In this document: piece by piece, positions 17,996 to 28,876 of the stretch | How positions within the stretch are numbered: position 1 is the stretch's first letter | Layout of the letters: every line of letters starts with the position of its first letter | Source of the DNA: an uncultured Gammaproteobacteria bacterium | GTDB lineage: Bacteria > Pseudomonadota > Gammaproteobacteria > Steroidobacterales > Foliamicaceae | Assembly (NCBI GenBank): GCA_951828235.1 | Contig: OX639965.1 | Coordinates: 2,646,129 to 2,710,128 of the forward strand | Length of the DNA: 64,000 nucleotides | Direction: 5' to 3' | The notes under the pieces: generated by a model | Told to the model about the DNA's origin: nothing | What the model saw: only the letters and a program-made list of their open reading frames with translations | Database searches by the model: none | Made by a program: the position numbers and the translations under genes

Positions 17996-18655
17996 ATGAA
18001 CCGCAATCGAATTGAAAGCAGTCCTGCCGACGGCAGCGGCATTTCAGCAGCCCTGAGGGCCATGCCCGGGAAGAGGGCGCCCGAAGGCGGCTGGAAGCGC
18101 GTGCTTGAGCGTTATAACGCCCAGCGGCGGCTTGAGTCCCGCCGCAGTCGCTATTGGGGCGGCGGCCTGGCGGTTGCGGCCGGCATCGCGGTCGCCGTAG
18201 TCGGCCTGCAAATGGGCGCAGGCATTTTCTCCGGCGATCCGGCGAGCAACGTTTCCGGAAATCCGGGCCCGGAGGCAACCGCGGCCCTGCAGACTGCGTC
18301 GATAGCTGACACGGGCGGTCGATCCGCTGCAGATCTCGGGCGGCAACTGGAGCAAATGGACATGGACGCCCTGGTCGCCTTGTCGCAGTTCCAGGAGGAG
18401 CGTTTGAGAGCGTTGCCGCCGTTCGATCCGGCGGGCCCCGGCCAGGTCGTGGAGGTGGGTTCGTTCGGGCTCACCACCGAGCTTGAAGACCAGATTGCGC
18501 TGTTGGATGAAGGATTGATTCCGGCTTCGCTACATGCCGCCGACCGGGCGGTTCCCCGCCGGCTGTTGCAGGAGCGGGCCCTTCTTATGGAGGACTTGTT
18601 TGATCTGCGTCGCGCCGAGGCGGCGCAGGCCGGGTTTATTTATGCCGATTTCTAG
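17996..18655 (+). CDS. Single-pass membrane protein, candidate anti-sigma factor
   Basis: I do not recognise a named family. The 219-residue product has a basic N-terminal cytoplasmic part (about 1-52), one membrane segment near 56-78 (GGLAVAAGIAVAVVGLQMG) and a periplasmic part of about 140 residues, mainly helical, with EDQIALLDEGLIPASLHAAD and a charged end. There is no HxxxCxxC zinc anti-sigma motif. Gene position directly after an ECF sigma gene and the RseA-like topology suggest an anti-sigma role; this is inference. The ATG at 17996 has AAGGAG at a good distance. Confidence 0.6.
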   Translation: MNRNRIESSPADGSGISAALRAMPGKRAPEGGWKRVLERYNAQRRLESRRSRYWGGGLAVAAGIAVAVVGLQMGAGIFSGDPASNVSGNPGPEATAALQTASIADTGGRSAADLGRQLEQMDMDALVALSQFQEERLRALPPFDPAGPGQVVEVGSFGLTTELEDQIALLDEGLIPASLHAADRAVPRRLLQERALLMEDLFDLRRAEAAQAGFIYADF

Positions 18656-18688
18656 CGCGCCCGACAGAGAAGACAGGAGAAGCGATTG

Positions 18689-19684
18689 ATGAAGATTCTT
18701 GCACTAACGCCAGTGTTGACTTTGATGCTTGCCCCAATGTGGCTGCAGGCCCACCCTCACGACGGTGATCTGCCTGAAGAGCAGTTCGCCGACATGGTGC
18801 GCCAGGAAGTCATGGCCCTGCAGGAGCGTGCGCAGGGCGCGCGCCTGGGCATAAGCCTGGGCAATTGGGCCGACGGCCCGGTCGAGGGACTGAACGTCTT
18901 GTCGGTGTCGCCCGGAGGCCCGGCCGAACAGGCCGGATTGCGGGCGGAAGACTTGCTGATCTCGATCAATGAAGAATCGCTCGCCGGCCCAAGCGGTCAG
19001 CAGGCCTACGAAAAACTTCGCGACATGCTGGCCGATACCGAACCGGGAACCGAAGTCGCAATCGGCTACCGGCGGGACGGCAGTGATCTTGTGACGCCGG
19101 TCAAGACGGATGCCTGGGCACAGTTGGTAAGCGCCAGAAGGCTGGAAGTGCCGGGGCGCTTCATCGAGCGGGGCGAGAATTGGGCCCGGAGGCTGGCGAA
19201 CAGTTTCAGCGGCGGCGATGTGGACGTGGAGGTCGACGTGGATGACGACGGCGGTCCGACGCGCAGGGTCGTGCGGGTGCGTGGGGGAACCGGCGGACCC
19301 CTCTACTTCTCCGACATGGCCTGGCGTCTGGACGGACTGCAGATCACGGAACTGACGCCCGCCATGGGCGAGTACTTCGGGGTTGAAGACGGTCTGCTGG
19401 TTGTTCGTGCGCCCGAGAACGAGGACATCGGGCTTGAGGATGGAGACGTGATCCGCAAGATCGGCGGACGGACGTTCAGGGACGCGCGCCAAGCCACGCG
19501 CATTCTCCGCTCGTATGAGCCGGGCGAGGAAGTGGAACTGGAAGTCGTGCGGCACAAGCGAAGCCGTAAGGTCCGGTTCGAGTTGCCGGAGCGCTCCGGC
19601 AGGATCACCCGGGGCAATCTGCTTCGCCCGCGGCCCCCTGCCGTTCCCGAAGCTCCGCCGGCGCCCGGGCACGACACGACGTAG
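18689..19684 (+). CDS. Periplasmic double-PDZ protein
   Basis: The 331-residue product has a signal peptide (about 1-20, cleavage near QAHPHD) and two PDZ domains: the first at about 47-125 (ISLG...GPAEQAGLRAEDLLISIN) and the second at about 215-305 (MGEYFGVEDGLLV, ENEDIGLEDGDVIRKIGG). No serine-protease triad or other catalytic domain is present, so it is not a DegP/DegS relative. An acidic VDVEVDVDDDGG linker separates the two. As third gene of the sigma/membrane-protein cluster it may sense unfolded envelope proteins. ATG 18689 follows AGGAG; a TTG one codon earlier is possible. Confidence 0.8.
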   Translation: MKILALTPVLTLMLAPMWLQAHPHDGDLPEEQFADMVRQEVMALQERAQGARLGISLGNWADGPVEGLNVLSVSPGGPAEQAGLRAEDLLISINEESLAGPSGQQAYEKLRDMLADTEPGTEVAIGYRRDGSDLVTPVKTDAWAQLVSARRLEVPGRFIERGENWARRLANSFSGGDVDVEVDVDDDGGPTRRVVRVRGGTGGPLYFSDMAWRLDGLQITELTPAMGEYFGVEDGLLVVRAPENEDIGLEDGDVIRKIGGRTFRDARQATRILRSYEPGEEVELEVVRHKRSRKVRFELPERSGRITRGNLLRPRPPAVPEAPPAPGHDTT

Positions 19685-19702
19685 CTTCCCTACAATGCGC
19701 GC

Positions 19703-21813
<2,111 letters not shown>

Positions 21814-21830
21814 TGCGGAACCCTGTGGTG

Positions 21831-21839
21831 TGCGATAAT
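21831..21839 (+). promoter_or_regulatory. Possible extended -10 promoter element for yajC-secDF
   Basis: The sequence TGCGATAAT (TGN followed by GATAAT) 39-47 bases before the yajC ATG fits an extended -10 element. No clear -35 is visible, and transcription could equally continue from queA-tgt. Confidence 0.3.
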
Positions 21840-21877
21840 TTCAGGTCAGTAACTAGCTACATACGGACCCAACAGTC

Positions 21878-22210
21878 ATGCCCCTCGACATACTGATTTC
21901 TCCCGCCTGGGCGCAGCAGGGCGGCGAAAGCCCCAGCATGCTGCCGATGATTTTCACCATGGTGCTGATCTTCGCGGTCATGTATTTCATGGTCATACGC
22001 CCGCAGAGCAAGCGCACCAAGGCGCACCGGGCGCTGGTGGCCGCGTTGGCCGAGGGCGACGAAGTGCTGGCTTCCGGAGGCATGGTCGGGCGCATTACCG
22101 GCGTTGCCGACCAGTTCGTGACGGTGGAAGTGGCCAAAGACGTGCAGGTCAAGGTGCAACGGCAAAGCGTGAGCGCGGTATTGCCCAAGGGAACGATCAA
22201 GGGCATCTGA
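21878..22210 (+). CDS. yajC: Sec translocon accessory subunit YajC
   Basis: YajC is a small inner-membrane subunit of the SecDF-YajC complex. The 110-residue product has one membrane helix (about 21-40, MLPMIFTMVLIFAVMYFMVI) followed by the signature RPQSKRTKAHRALVAAL, and a small beta-rich cytoplasmic domain (LASGGMVGRITGV...VEVAKDVQVKVQR). Located between tgt and secD as in E. coli. Confidence 0.95.
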   Translation: MPLDILISPAWAQQGGESPSMLPMIFTMVLIFAVMYFMVIRPQSKRTKAHRALVAALAEGDEVLASGGMVGRITGVADQFVTVEVAKDVQVKVQRQSVSAVLPKGTIKGI

Positions 22211-22244
22211 ACCGTATGCCCGGCGCCCCGACGCCGCTGCGCGC

Positions 22245-24083
22245 ATGAATCGCTATCCTCTCTGGAAGAACCTGCTGGTACTGATCGCCGTTGTCGGCGG
22301 CGGGCTGATTGCGCTTCCCAACATCTACGGGGACGACCCGGCGGTACTCATATCGCGTGAGGATCAGGGTGAACTCGGCGAGATGGAGGCCGATTCCGCC
22401 CGCCGGGCGCTTGCCGTGGCCGGATATGAAATCCTCGGCGCGCGGCGGCGAGGAGGCTCCCTGCTGATCCGGTTCGATTCGGTGGAAGACCAGCTCAGCG
22501 CAAGGGACCTGCTGGACGAGCAACTCGGCCCGGATTACAGCCTGGCGCTGGACCTCGTGCCGCGAACGCCCGACTGGGTTGCCGCGCTCGGATTGAGACC
22601 CATGAGCCTGGGGCTGGACCTGCGGGGGGGCGTCCATTTCCTGTTCGAGGTGGACACCGATTCCGTAGTGACCAAGCGGGTCGAGGGATACGCCGACGAC
22701 TTCAGCCGGCGCCTGCGCGAAGAGGGTATCCGGCGCACGGTGCAGCCGCTGGATGGCGCGGTGCGGGTCGAGCTTCGCCGCCGGGAGGACCTGGAACGTT
22801 CGGAAGAGCTGCTGACCGAGATCGAGCCCGATCTTGAATACGACTCGGGCATTGACGGCGAATCCGCCTGGATCACGGCGACCCTGGGCGAGGCGCGCCT
22901 GAGGGAACTGCGCGACAATGCCGTCAGCAAGAACATCACGATACTGCGCAACCGCGTGAACGAACTGGGAGTGGCGGAGCCCCTGGTACAGCGCCAGGGC
23001 CTGGGACGAATTGTCGTTCAGCTGCCGGGAGTGCAGGACCCGGCGCTGGCCGCGCGGATTCTTGGTTCCACCGCCACCGTGGAGTTTCGGATCACCTGCT
23101 ACGAAGAGAACGCCCTGGAAGCCGATCGCCTGGGACGGGCCCCGCTTGGCTGCGAGTTGCAGTATCACACGGACGGCCGGCCGATCCTCCTGAGGCGCGC
23201 CGTGATCGCCGACGGCGGTCAGCTTGTGGATGCCCGGCAGGGATTCGACGAGAACGGTCAGCCGGCCGTGCACGTCAACCTGGCGGCGCGCGGGGCGGAC
23301 GCGATGCTGGAAGCCACCCAGGAAAATCTGAACCGGCCGATGGGCGTGTTGTTCATCGAGACCAAGCGCGAACTGGATGAGCGCGGCGAGTTCGTAACAC
23401 GGGAAGAGAAAACGGTGATCAGCGACGCCACTATTCGCGGCGTGTTCTCCAGCCGCTTCCAGATCACCGGCCTGAACGTCGTGGAGGCGCGCGACCTGGC
23501 GCTGCTGTTGCGGGCCGGAGCTCTGGAAGCGCCCATCTTCAAGGTCGAGGAGCGGACCGTAGGGCCGTCACTCGGACAGGACAACATCAACCAGGGCATG
23601 CGCGCCATCCTGGCCGGCCTGCTGCTGGTAGTGCTGTTCATCAGCATCTATTACCGGGTGTTCGGCATGATCGCCACACTGGCGCTGGCCGCGAACCTGG
23701 TCCTGATCGTGGCGCTGCTGTCGCTGCTGCAGGCGTCGCTGACGCTGCCTGGAATCGCGGGCATCGTGCTGACGGTCGGCATGGCGGTGGACGCCAACGT
23801 GCTGATCTTCGAGCGCATCCGCGAGGAATTGCGCAACGGCAATTCGCCGCAGGCCAGCATCCGGGCCGGCTATGAGAAGGCCCTGGTGACGATTGCCGAC
23901 GCCAACATCACCACGCTCATCGCGGCAATCGTGCTGTTTACCTTCGGCACCGGTCCGATAAAGGGTTTCGCTATCACGCTGTCGCTGGGCATACTGATGT
24001 CGATGTTTACCGCCATCGTCGGGACCAGGGCGGTGGTCAATCTCGTTTACGGAAAGCGGCGCCTCAGCCGGCTGGCGGTGTAA
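22245..24083 (+). CDS. secD: Protein translocase subunit SecD
   Basis: SecD uses the proton gradient to pull exported proteins from the SecYEG channel on the periplasmic side. The 612-residue product has an N-terminal membrane helix (about 8-26), a large periplasmic region containing the P1 domain with LRPMSLGLDLRGGVHFLFEV and SKNITILRNRVNELGVAEP, and the C-terminal RND-type membrane domain with GMAVDANVLIFERIREEL and GFAITLSLGILMSMF. Length matches E. coli (615). It is followed by secF after 2 bases. Confidence 0.98.
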   Translation: MNRYPLWKNLLVLIAVVGGGLIALPNIYGDDPAVLISREDQGELGEMEADSARRALAVAGYEILGARRRGGSLLIRFDSVEDQLSARDLLDEQLGPDYSLALDLVPRTPDWVAALGLRPMSLGLDLRGGVHFLFEVDTDSVVTKRVEGYADDFSRRLREEGIRRTVQPLDGAVRVELRRREDLERSEELLTEIEPDLEYDSGIDGESAWITATLGEARLRELRDNAVSKNITILRNRVNELGVAEPLVQRQGLGRIVVQLPGVQDPALAARILGSTATVEFRITCYEENALEADRLGRAPLGCELQYHTDGRPILLRRAVIADGGQLVDARQGFDENGQPAVHVNLAARGADAMLEATQENLNRPMGVLFIETKRELDERGEFVTREEKTVISDATIRGVFSSRFQITGLNVVEARDLALLLRAGALEAPIFKVEERTVGPSLGQDNINQGMRAILAGLLLVVLFISIYYRVFGMIATLALAANLVLIVALLSLLQASLTLPGIAGIVLTVGMAVDANVLIFERIREELRNGNSPQASIRAGYEKALVTIADANITTLIAAIVLFTFGTGPIKGFAITLSLGILMSMFTAIVGTRAVVNLVYGKRRLSRLAV

Positions 24084-24085
24084 CC

Positions 24086-25021
24086 ATGGAATTGCTGCGA
24101 CTGCGCCGCGAAATAGACTTCTTCGGCCAACGCCGGATCGCCACCATTCTTTCGGTGGTGCTGGTGCTGGCGTCCCTGGGCTCCCTGGTTACGCGCCAGC
24201 TCAATCTGGGCATCGATTTCACCGGCGGTGTCCTGCTGGAGGCCGGTTACCAGGCGGACGCCGATCTCGCGGGCATCCGATCGAACCTGGAGATGGCCGG
24301 CTACGCCGATGCCCGGGTGCAGAATTTCGGCGCGGCGCGTGACGTGCTGATCCGGATTCCGCCGCGCCAGGACGTCGACGCCGAGGGAGTGGGCGAGAAG
24401 TTGCTGAGCGTGCTTCGCGCCGGCGGCCAACAGGTCGACCTGCGCCGCGTTGAGTTCGTGGGGCCGCAGGTGGGCCAGGAACTGACGGAGCGGGGCGGTC
24501 TGGCGGTGTTGTTCGCCTTGCTGATGATCCTGCTTTACGTCATGTTCCGATTCCAGTGGAAATTCGCCGTAGGGTCGGTGGCGGCGCTGGCGCATGACGT
24601 GATCATCATCCTCGGCATCTTCTCGGTGTTCCAGCTGCCCTTCGACCTCACCATACTGGCGGCAGCGCTGGCCGTAATCGGCTATTCGCTCAACGACACC
24701 ATCGTGGTGTTCGACCGCATACGCGAGAATTTCAGGAGGATCCGTACCAGCAATGCGCAGGCGGTCATGAACACCTCTGTCAACCAGATGCTGGGCCGCA
24801 CCGTAATTACCAGCCTGACCACGCTGCTGGTACTCGTTGCACTGTTCCTTTTCGGCGGGGAAGCGCTCAAGGGTTTCTCCTCCGCCCTGATCATTGGTGT
24901 CGTGGTGGGAACCTACTCCTCCATATACGTCGCAGGGAATACCGCGCTGGCGCTCAATGTGAGTACGGTGGATCTAATGCCGCCGAAAAAGGAAACCGCA
25001 AATGACGGAGCCGTAACTTGA
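24086..25021 (+). CDS. secF: Protein translocase subunit SecF
   Basis: Partner of SecD in the translocation motor. The 311-residue product has the N-terminal helix (RIATILSVVLVLASLGSLV), the signature LGIDFTGGVLLE, a short periplasmic domain and five C-terminal helices with IGYSLNDTIVVFDRIREN, the SecF equivalent of the SecD motif. Length matches E. coli (323). The stop lies 14 bases from the convergent suhB stop; no clear terminator hairpin separates them, only an A/T-rich stretch. Confidence 0.98.
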   Translation: MELLRLRREIDFFGQRRIATILSVVLVLASLGSLVTRQLNLGIDFTGGVLLEAGYQADADLAGIRSNLEMAGYADARVQNFGAARDVLIRIPPRQDVDAEGVGEKLLSVLRAGGQQVDLRRVEFVGPQVGQELTERGGLAVLFALLMILLYVMFRFQWKFAVGSVAALAHDVIIILGIFSVFQLPFDLTILAAALAVIGYSLNDTIVVFDRIRENFRRIRTSNAQAVMNTSVNQMLGRTVITSLTTLLVLVALFLFGGEALKGFSSALIIGVVVGTYSSIYVAGNTALALNVSTVDLMPPKKETANDGAVT

Positions 25022-25035
25022 TAAATAACAGTAAA

Positions 25036-25830
25036 TTATTTCTTTTTTCTCAATATTACATCAAATAGAATCTTGAGTTCGGAATAGACTTTGGGCGTGC
25101 CCGCCAGCACATGCCCGGTTTCCATGCAATCGGTGTCCGGCTCCAGTCCGGAAATCCAGCCTCCCGCTTCCTCGATCAGCAGGGCCCCGGCAGCAATGTC
25201 CCAGGGCTTGAGGCCAAATTCCCAAAAGCCGTCCAGGCGTCCGGCCGCGACGTAGGCCAGGTCCAGCGCGGCGGCGCCCGGCCTGCGCACACCGGAAGTG
25301 TGGCGCATCACCTGGCGGAGCATGCGCATGTAAATGTCCACCCATTGAAGGTTACGGCGGTAGGGGAAACCAGTCCCGATCAGGCTGCCGGCAAGGGTCG
25401 CCTGACGGCTGACGCGAATGCGCCTCTCGTTCATTCGCGCTCCCCCTCCGCGCGTGCAGGTGAACAATTCCTGCCGCTGTGGGTCGTATATGACGCCGAG
25501 CTGCAGCTCGCCCCGGCGCCGCAGCGCCAGCGACACGCAGAATACCGGGAAGCGATGGATGTAGTTAGTCGTCCCGTCCAGCGGGTCGATGATCCATTCG
25601 TACTCGCTCGACCCGCTGGCGCCGCCTTCCTCGCCGAGAAAGGCGTGGTCCGGGTAACCGGTGCGAATGTGCTCCACGATAATCCGCTCGGCTGCCTCGT
25701 CGACCTCCGTCACGAGTTCGTTCGGACTCTTGCTGCGCACCGTCAATTGCTCGATACGATCGGCATAGCGCAAGGCCATGTCTCCGGCCCGCCGGGCGGC
25801 GGCGGTCGCGGTGTTGAGCAGGGGCATCAT
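25036..25830 (-). CDS. suhB: Inositol-1-monophosphatase family protein
   Basis: SuhB is a Mg-dependent phosphatase that in E. coli also joins the rRNA antitermination complex. The 264-residue product shows the metal-binding motifs: GEEGG (Glu67/68), the DPLDGTTNY block (Asp82, Asp85) and WDIAAGALLIEEAGG near the C-terminus. Length equals E. coli SuhB (267). In E. coli suhB precedes trmJ-iscR-iscS; here trmJ and iscR are absent, and a thiol dioxygenase gene lies upstream on the same strand. Confidence 0.94.
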   Translation of the reverse strand: MMPLLNTATAAARRAGDMALRYADRIEQLTVRSKSPNELVTEVDEAAERIIVEHIRTGYPDHAFLGEEGGASGSSEYEWIIDPLDGTTNYIHRFPVFCVSLALRRRGELQLGVIYDPQRQELFTCTRGGGARMNERRIRVSRQATLAGSLIGTGFPYRRNLQWVDIYMRMLRQVMRHTSGVRRPGAAALDLAYVAAGRLDGFWEFGLKPWDIAAGALLIEEAGGWISGLEPDTDCMETGHVLAGTPKVYSELKILFDVILRKKK

Positions 25831-25929
25831 CGTGCGGGTCCGTGAATTGAAACGCGCGGGTTGCCGACGCCGGATGCAGTAGGGCGCCGGCCGGGGCCGG
25901 CGTTGCAGCGAATCGGCGGTCCGGGAACG

Positions 25930-26553
25930 CTAGGCGGCAACCTGCGCACCGGTGAGGGGAGCGCTCGAGTCGCGGGAGGCAATAACCGACAATTCCTCGT
26001 AGCGGCCAAGCTCCATGGGGAATTCCTCCAGCGTATGCGGGTGCCAGATTCTGCGCGGAAGATAATCCAGATCGCCGCCATACACGTGCAATGCGATTGC
26101 CGGCTGATCGGTGGCGCATTCAGCCACATGGATCGTATCCACGTCCATCCGGAGGATCGAACCGGGCTGGAGCAGGACTTCTTCCGTCCTGTCCAGCCCA
26201 TGCCGATCGCATCGGCGGTAGAAGACGTTGCGTTCGCTGCCGCTTAGCATCAGTATCGCCGCCCAGGTCGCATGATCATGCGGCGGAGTGCGGAGACCCG
26301 GGCAGAAACAGACGCGCATCATCAGCAGGTTGGGGGAACGGTAGAAGATCTGGCGGTCGGGAACGTCCTTTTCATCGCCGCAGCTGCAGAACTCCAGCGC
26401 TTCGTGGACATCATCCAGGCGGTTGCGCAAGTCGTTCAGCATGCCGTGCATGGCGGAACTTGGATTGGGTTCGTTTGCGGCCCTGGCCCCCTGTTCTACG
26501 AGATCGAATACCTGCAAGCTGATTCTCCGCGTGTTGCGCCGCCCCAAGGTCAT
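25930..26553 (-). CDS. Cupin thiol dioxygenase (cysteine dioxygenase type)
   Basis: The 207-residue product has the cysteine dioxygenase-type cupin core. The iron ligands are expected at His92 and His94 (TPPHDHATW) and His142 (DTIHVAEC), giving the 3-His site, with the following ALHVYGGDL strand typical of the family. Such enzymes oxidise cysteine to cysteine sulfinate or 3-mercaptopropionate to its sulfinate. The bacterial active-site Arg versus Gln that separates the two cannot be settled by eye. The gene is divergent from iscS with 63 bases between starts, so two cysteine-consuming enzymes share one control region. An ATG at 26553 with AGGATC upstream is the likely start. Confidence 0.75.
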   Translation of the reverse strand: MTLGRRNTRRISLQVFDLVEQGARAANEPNPSSAMHGMLNDLRNRLDDVHEALEFCSCGDEKDVPDRQIFYRSPNLLMMRVCFCPGLRTPPHDHATWAAILMLSGSERNVFYRRCDRHGLDRTEEVLLQPGSILRMDVDTIHVAECATDQPAIALHVYGGDLDYLPRRIWHPHTLEEFPMELGRYEELSVIASRDSSAPLTGAQVAA

Positions 26554-26616
26554 ATTCTAATGTGATCCTGTTGGTATCCTAGTGCCGTTTCAAACAGCTA
26601 CCTGCAAACGGTTCAA

Positions 26617-28098
26617 TTGATGCCGCCCGACGCGCCGATTTACATGGACTACGCCGCTTCCACACCGGTGGATCCGCGCGTGAGCGAGCGCATGAGCGAA
26701 GTGCTCCGGGCCGGGCCTCACGCAAATCCCTCGGCGCAACACGCTGCGGGCCTGGAGGCCAGGAAATTGATTGGCGAAGCAGCGGAGGCGGTGGGCGCGC
26801 TGGTGGGCCTGTCGGCCGGGGAGGTGGTTTTCACGTCCGGCGCGACCGAATCCATTGGGCTGGCGGTGATCGGCGCCGCACGCTACCGCTCTGGCCACGG
26901 TCGACACGTCATAACCGGTTTGAACGAGCATCCGGCGGGGCTCAACTCCTGCCTGGCGCTGAAGCGTGAAGGGTTCGAGGTGACCTGCCTGGAGTCCGAC
27001 TCGCAGGGCGTGGTCACGGTGGATGCCTTGAAGTCGGCGCTAAGGCGCGACACGGTGCTGGTGTCGCTGATGCACGTGAACAACGAGATCGGTGTCGTTC
27101 AGGATGTTGCCGAATTCGGGAAGCTCTGTACGGCGCATGGCGCCTGGCTGCATGTCGACGCGGCGCAGGGCGCCGGCAAGATTTCGCTCAATATGCCGCG
27201 GCAGCGAATCGATCTGCTGTCGCTTACGGCGCACAAGTTGTACGGACCCAAGGGCGTGGGGGCGCTGTGCATCAATCGCCAACGCGTACCGCGCATTGAG
27301 CCGCTGCTGCACGGGGGCGGGCAGCAGCGCTCCCTGCGGCCCGGCACCTTGCCGACCCACCAGATCGTGGGACTGGGCGCGGCCTGCACGATCGCAATGG
27401 AAGAAATGGATGAGGAAAGCCGGCGGGTCGCGGCGCTTCGCGAGCGGCTTTGGCGGGGCCTTCGGGCCGCCGGCGGCGTTTACCACAACGGCGCCGGGAC
27501 GGAGTTGGCTCCGGGCATTCTCAGCGTCAGCGTGGACGGTGTCGAAGGCACCAGTCTGGTCGAAGCGCTGGAAGGCGTGACATTTTCCCTGGGTTCGGCC
27601 TGCGCCAGCGTGCAGGACGAGCCCTCCGCAGTGCTGCGGTGCCTGGGCCGCACGCCGCTTCTGGCAGGCAGCACAATCCGATTCAGCCTGGGCCGGGGGA
27701 CAACGGAGGAGGAGATCGACCAGGTTATCGAGACATTTGGAAGTGCAGTTGCCTTTTTGCGTGCTCTGTCAGACGATGGACTGGCTTTGAAGCCCGGCCT
27801 TGGATACGTAAGCCGTGGTGAAGCCGGGCGGCGCAGGGCTGGCGACTGGGTGCGCCTGGAGGCACGCTGGGACCAGGACAAAGTGGTCGAGACCGCCGTT
27901 CGCGTGCTGGGCCCGCCCATACTGGCGGCGGCCGCGCATAGCGGCGCCAGGGCGCTGATGTCGTCCGGACGCCAGTTGGTGGTCGACGAGTGGGCCGGAG
28001 GATTGAGCGAGGCGCTCAATGCGCCCCCGGAGGCGCGCTTCCTGCTGCTTTGCGCCCGCGACGCCTTGCAAGGCTGCCTGCAGGGCGAGGATAATTGA
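26617..28098 (+). CDS. iscS: Cysteine desulfurase with C-terminal cysteine-free IscU-like domain
   Basis: Cysteine desulfurase removes sulfur from cysteine as an enzyme persulfide for Fe-S cluster and thio-tRNA synthesis. Residues 1-385 are a normal IscS: SGATESI, NEHPAG (His105), DAAQ (Asp181), the PLP lysine in TAHKLYGPKG (Lys207) and the catalytic loop GSACAS (Cys329). E. coli IscS ends near there (404), but this protein continues to 493. The tail (about 395-493) resembles the scaffold IscU: RRAGDWVRLE where IscU has ACGDVMKLQ, GPPILAAAA where IscU has GCGSAIASSS, and PPEARFLLLCARDALQGCL where IscU has the HCSILAEDAIKAAI stretch. The Asp (410) is kept, but all three cluster-ligand cysteines are replaced. 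No separate iscU, iscR or hscBA is nearby; iscA follows. Confidence 0.85.
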   Translation: MMPPDAPIYMDYAASTPVDPRVSERMSEVLRAGPHANPSAQHAAGLEARKLIGEAAEAVGALVGLSAGEVVFTSGATESIGLAVIGAARYRSGHGRHVITGLNEHPAGLNSCLALKREGFEVTCLESDSQGVVTVDALKSALRRDTVLVSLMHVNNEIGVVQDVAEFGKLCTAHGAWLHVDAAQGAGKISLNMPRQRIDLLSLTAHKLYGPKGVGALCINRQRVPRIEPLLHGGGQQRSLRPGTLPTHQIVGLGAACTIAMEEMDEESRRVAALRERLWRGLRAAGGVYHNGAGTELAPGILSVSVDGVEGTSLVEALEGVTFSLGSACASVQDEPSAVLRCLGRTPLLAGSTIRFSLGRGTTEEEIDQVIETFGSAVAFLRALSDDGLALKPGLGYVSRGEAGRRRAGDWVRLEARWDQDKVVETAVRVLGPPILAAAAHSGARALMSSGRQLVVDEWAGGLSEALNAPPEARFLLLCARDALQGCLQGEDN

Positions 28099-28126
28099 CC
28101 GGTTGGATTGACTGTGAGGTAGACCC

Positions 28127-28447
28127 ATGAGTTTGCGCCTTACGCCCCGAGCTGAAGCCAGGGTGCTGGAACACCTGCGTCGCCGCGGCGGCGTGGGCCT
28201 GCGGGTCGCCGTTACGGAGACGGGGTGCTCCGGGTATTCGTATGTCCTGGACTATGCCGATGAGGTAGGGAAGAACGACGTGGTCATGCGCCAGAACGAT
28301 TTGAGTATCGTCGTTGCGCGCGAGAGCCTGCCGCTGCTGGAAGGCACCGAGGTGGACTTTGTGCAGAAGGACCTCAACGAGCTATTTGTTTTTACCAATC
28401 CGAACGCGACGGGCGAGTGCGGCTGCGGTGAGAGCTTTACGGTATGA
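28127..28447 (+). CDS. iscA: Iron-sulfur assembly protein IscA
   Basis: IscA is an A-type carrier that holds iron or an Fe-S cluster and passes it to target proteins. The 106-residue product has the three ligand cysteines in standard places: Cys34 in TGCSGYSY, and Cys98 and Cys100 in GECGCGESF. Its stop overlaps the ndk start by 4 bases (ATGA). It is the only other Isc gene beside iscS here. Confidence 0.93.
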   Translation: MSLRLTPRAEARVLEHLRRRGGVGLRVAVTETGCSGYSYVLDYADEVGKNDVVMRQNDLSIVVARESLPLLEGTEVDFVQKDLNELFVFTNPNATGECGCGESFTV

Positions 28448-28866
28448 GCCAGCGCACCCTCTCGATCATCAAGCCGGACGGTGTTGCGCGGCGACTGATC
28501 GGCGAGATTTACAGGCGATTCGAGGCTGCGGGCCTCACGATCATAGGCGCCCGCATGCTGCATCTGGACGAGCAGCAGGCCCGGGATTTCTACCGGGTGC
28601 ATAGCGAACGCCCGTTCTACGAGGACCTTGTCGCCTACATGACCTCCGGCCCGATCATGGTTCAGGTGCTGGAGGGGGAAAACGCGATCGACCGCAATCG
28701 TGAACTGATGGGGGCCACGAATCCCGGCGATGCGGCCGAAGGCACGGTGCGCGCCGACTATGGCGAGAGCGTTGAGCGCAATGTCGTTCACGGATCCGAC
28801 GGTCCGGGGACGGCCAGGGAAGAAATCGACTTTTTCTTCCGGCGCGCCGACCTGCACCCGCACTGA
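28444..28866 (+). CDS. ndk: Nucleoside diphosphate kinase
   Basis: Ndk balances NTP pools by moving the gamma phosphate between nucleotides through a phosphohistidine. The 140-residue product has the start [10 protein letters not shown], the nucleotide site [10 protein letters not shown] and the active-site His116 in NVVHGSDG. Length matches E. coli (143). Order iscA-ndk-rlmN fits a shortened E. coli-type region. Confidence 0.97.
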   Translation: MSQRTLSIIKPDGVARRLIGEIYRRFEAAGLTIIGARMLHLDEQQARDFYRVHSERPFYEDLVAYMTSGPIMVQVLEGENAIDRNRELMGATNPGDAAEGTVRADYGESVERNVVHGSDGPGTAREEIDFFFRRADLHPH

Positions 28867-28876
28867 CACGGCCCTG

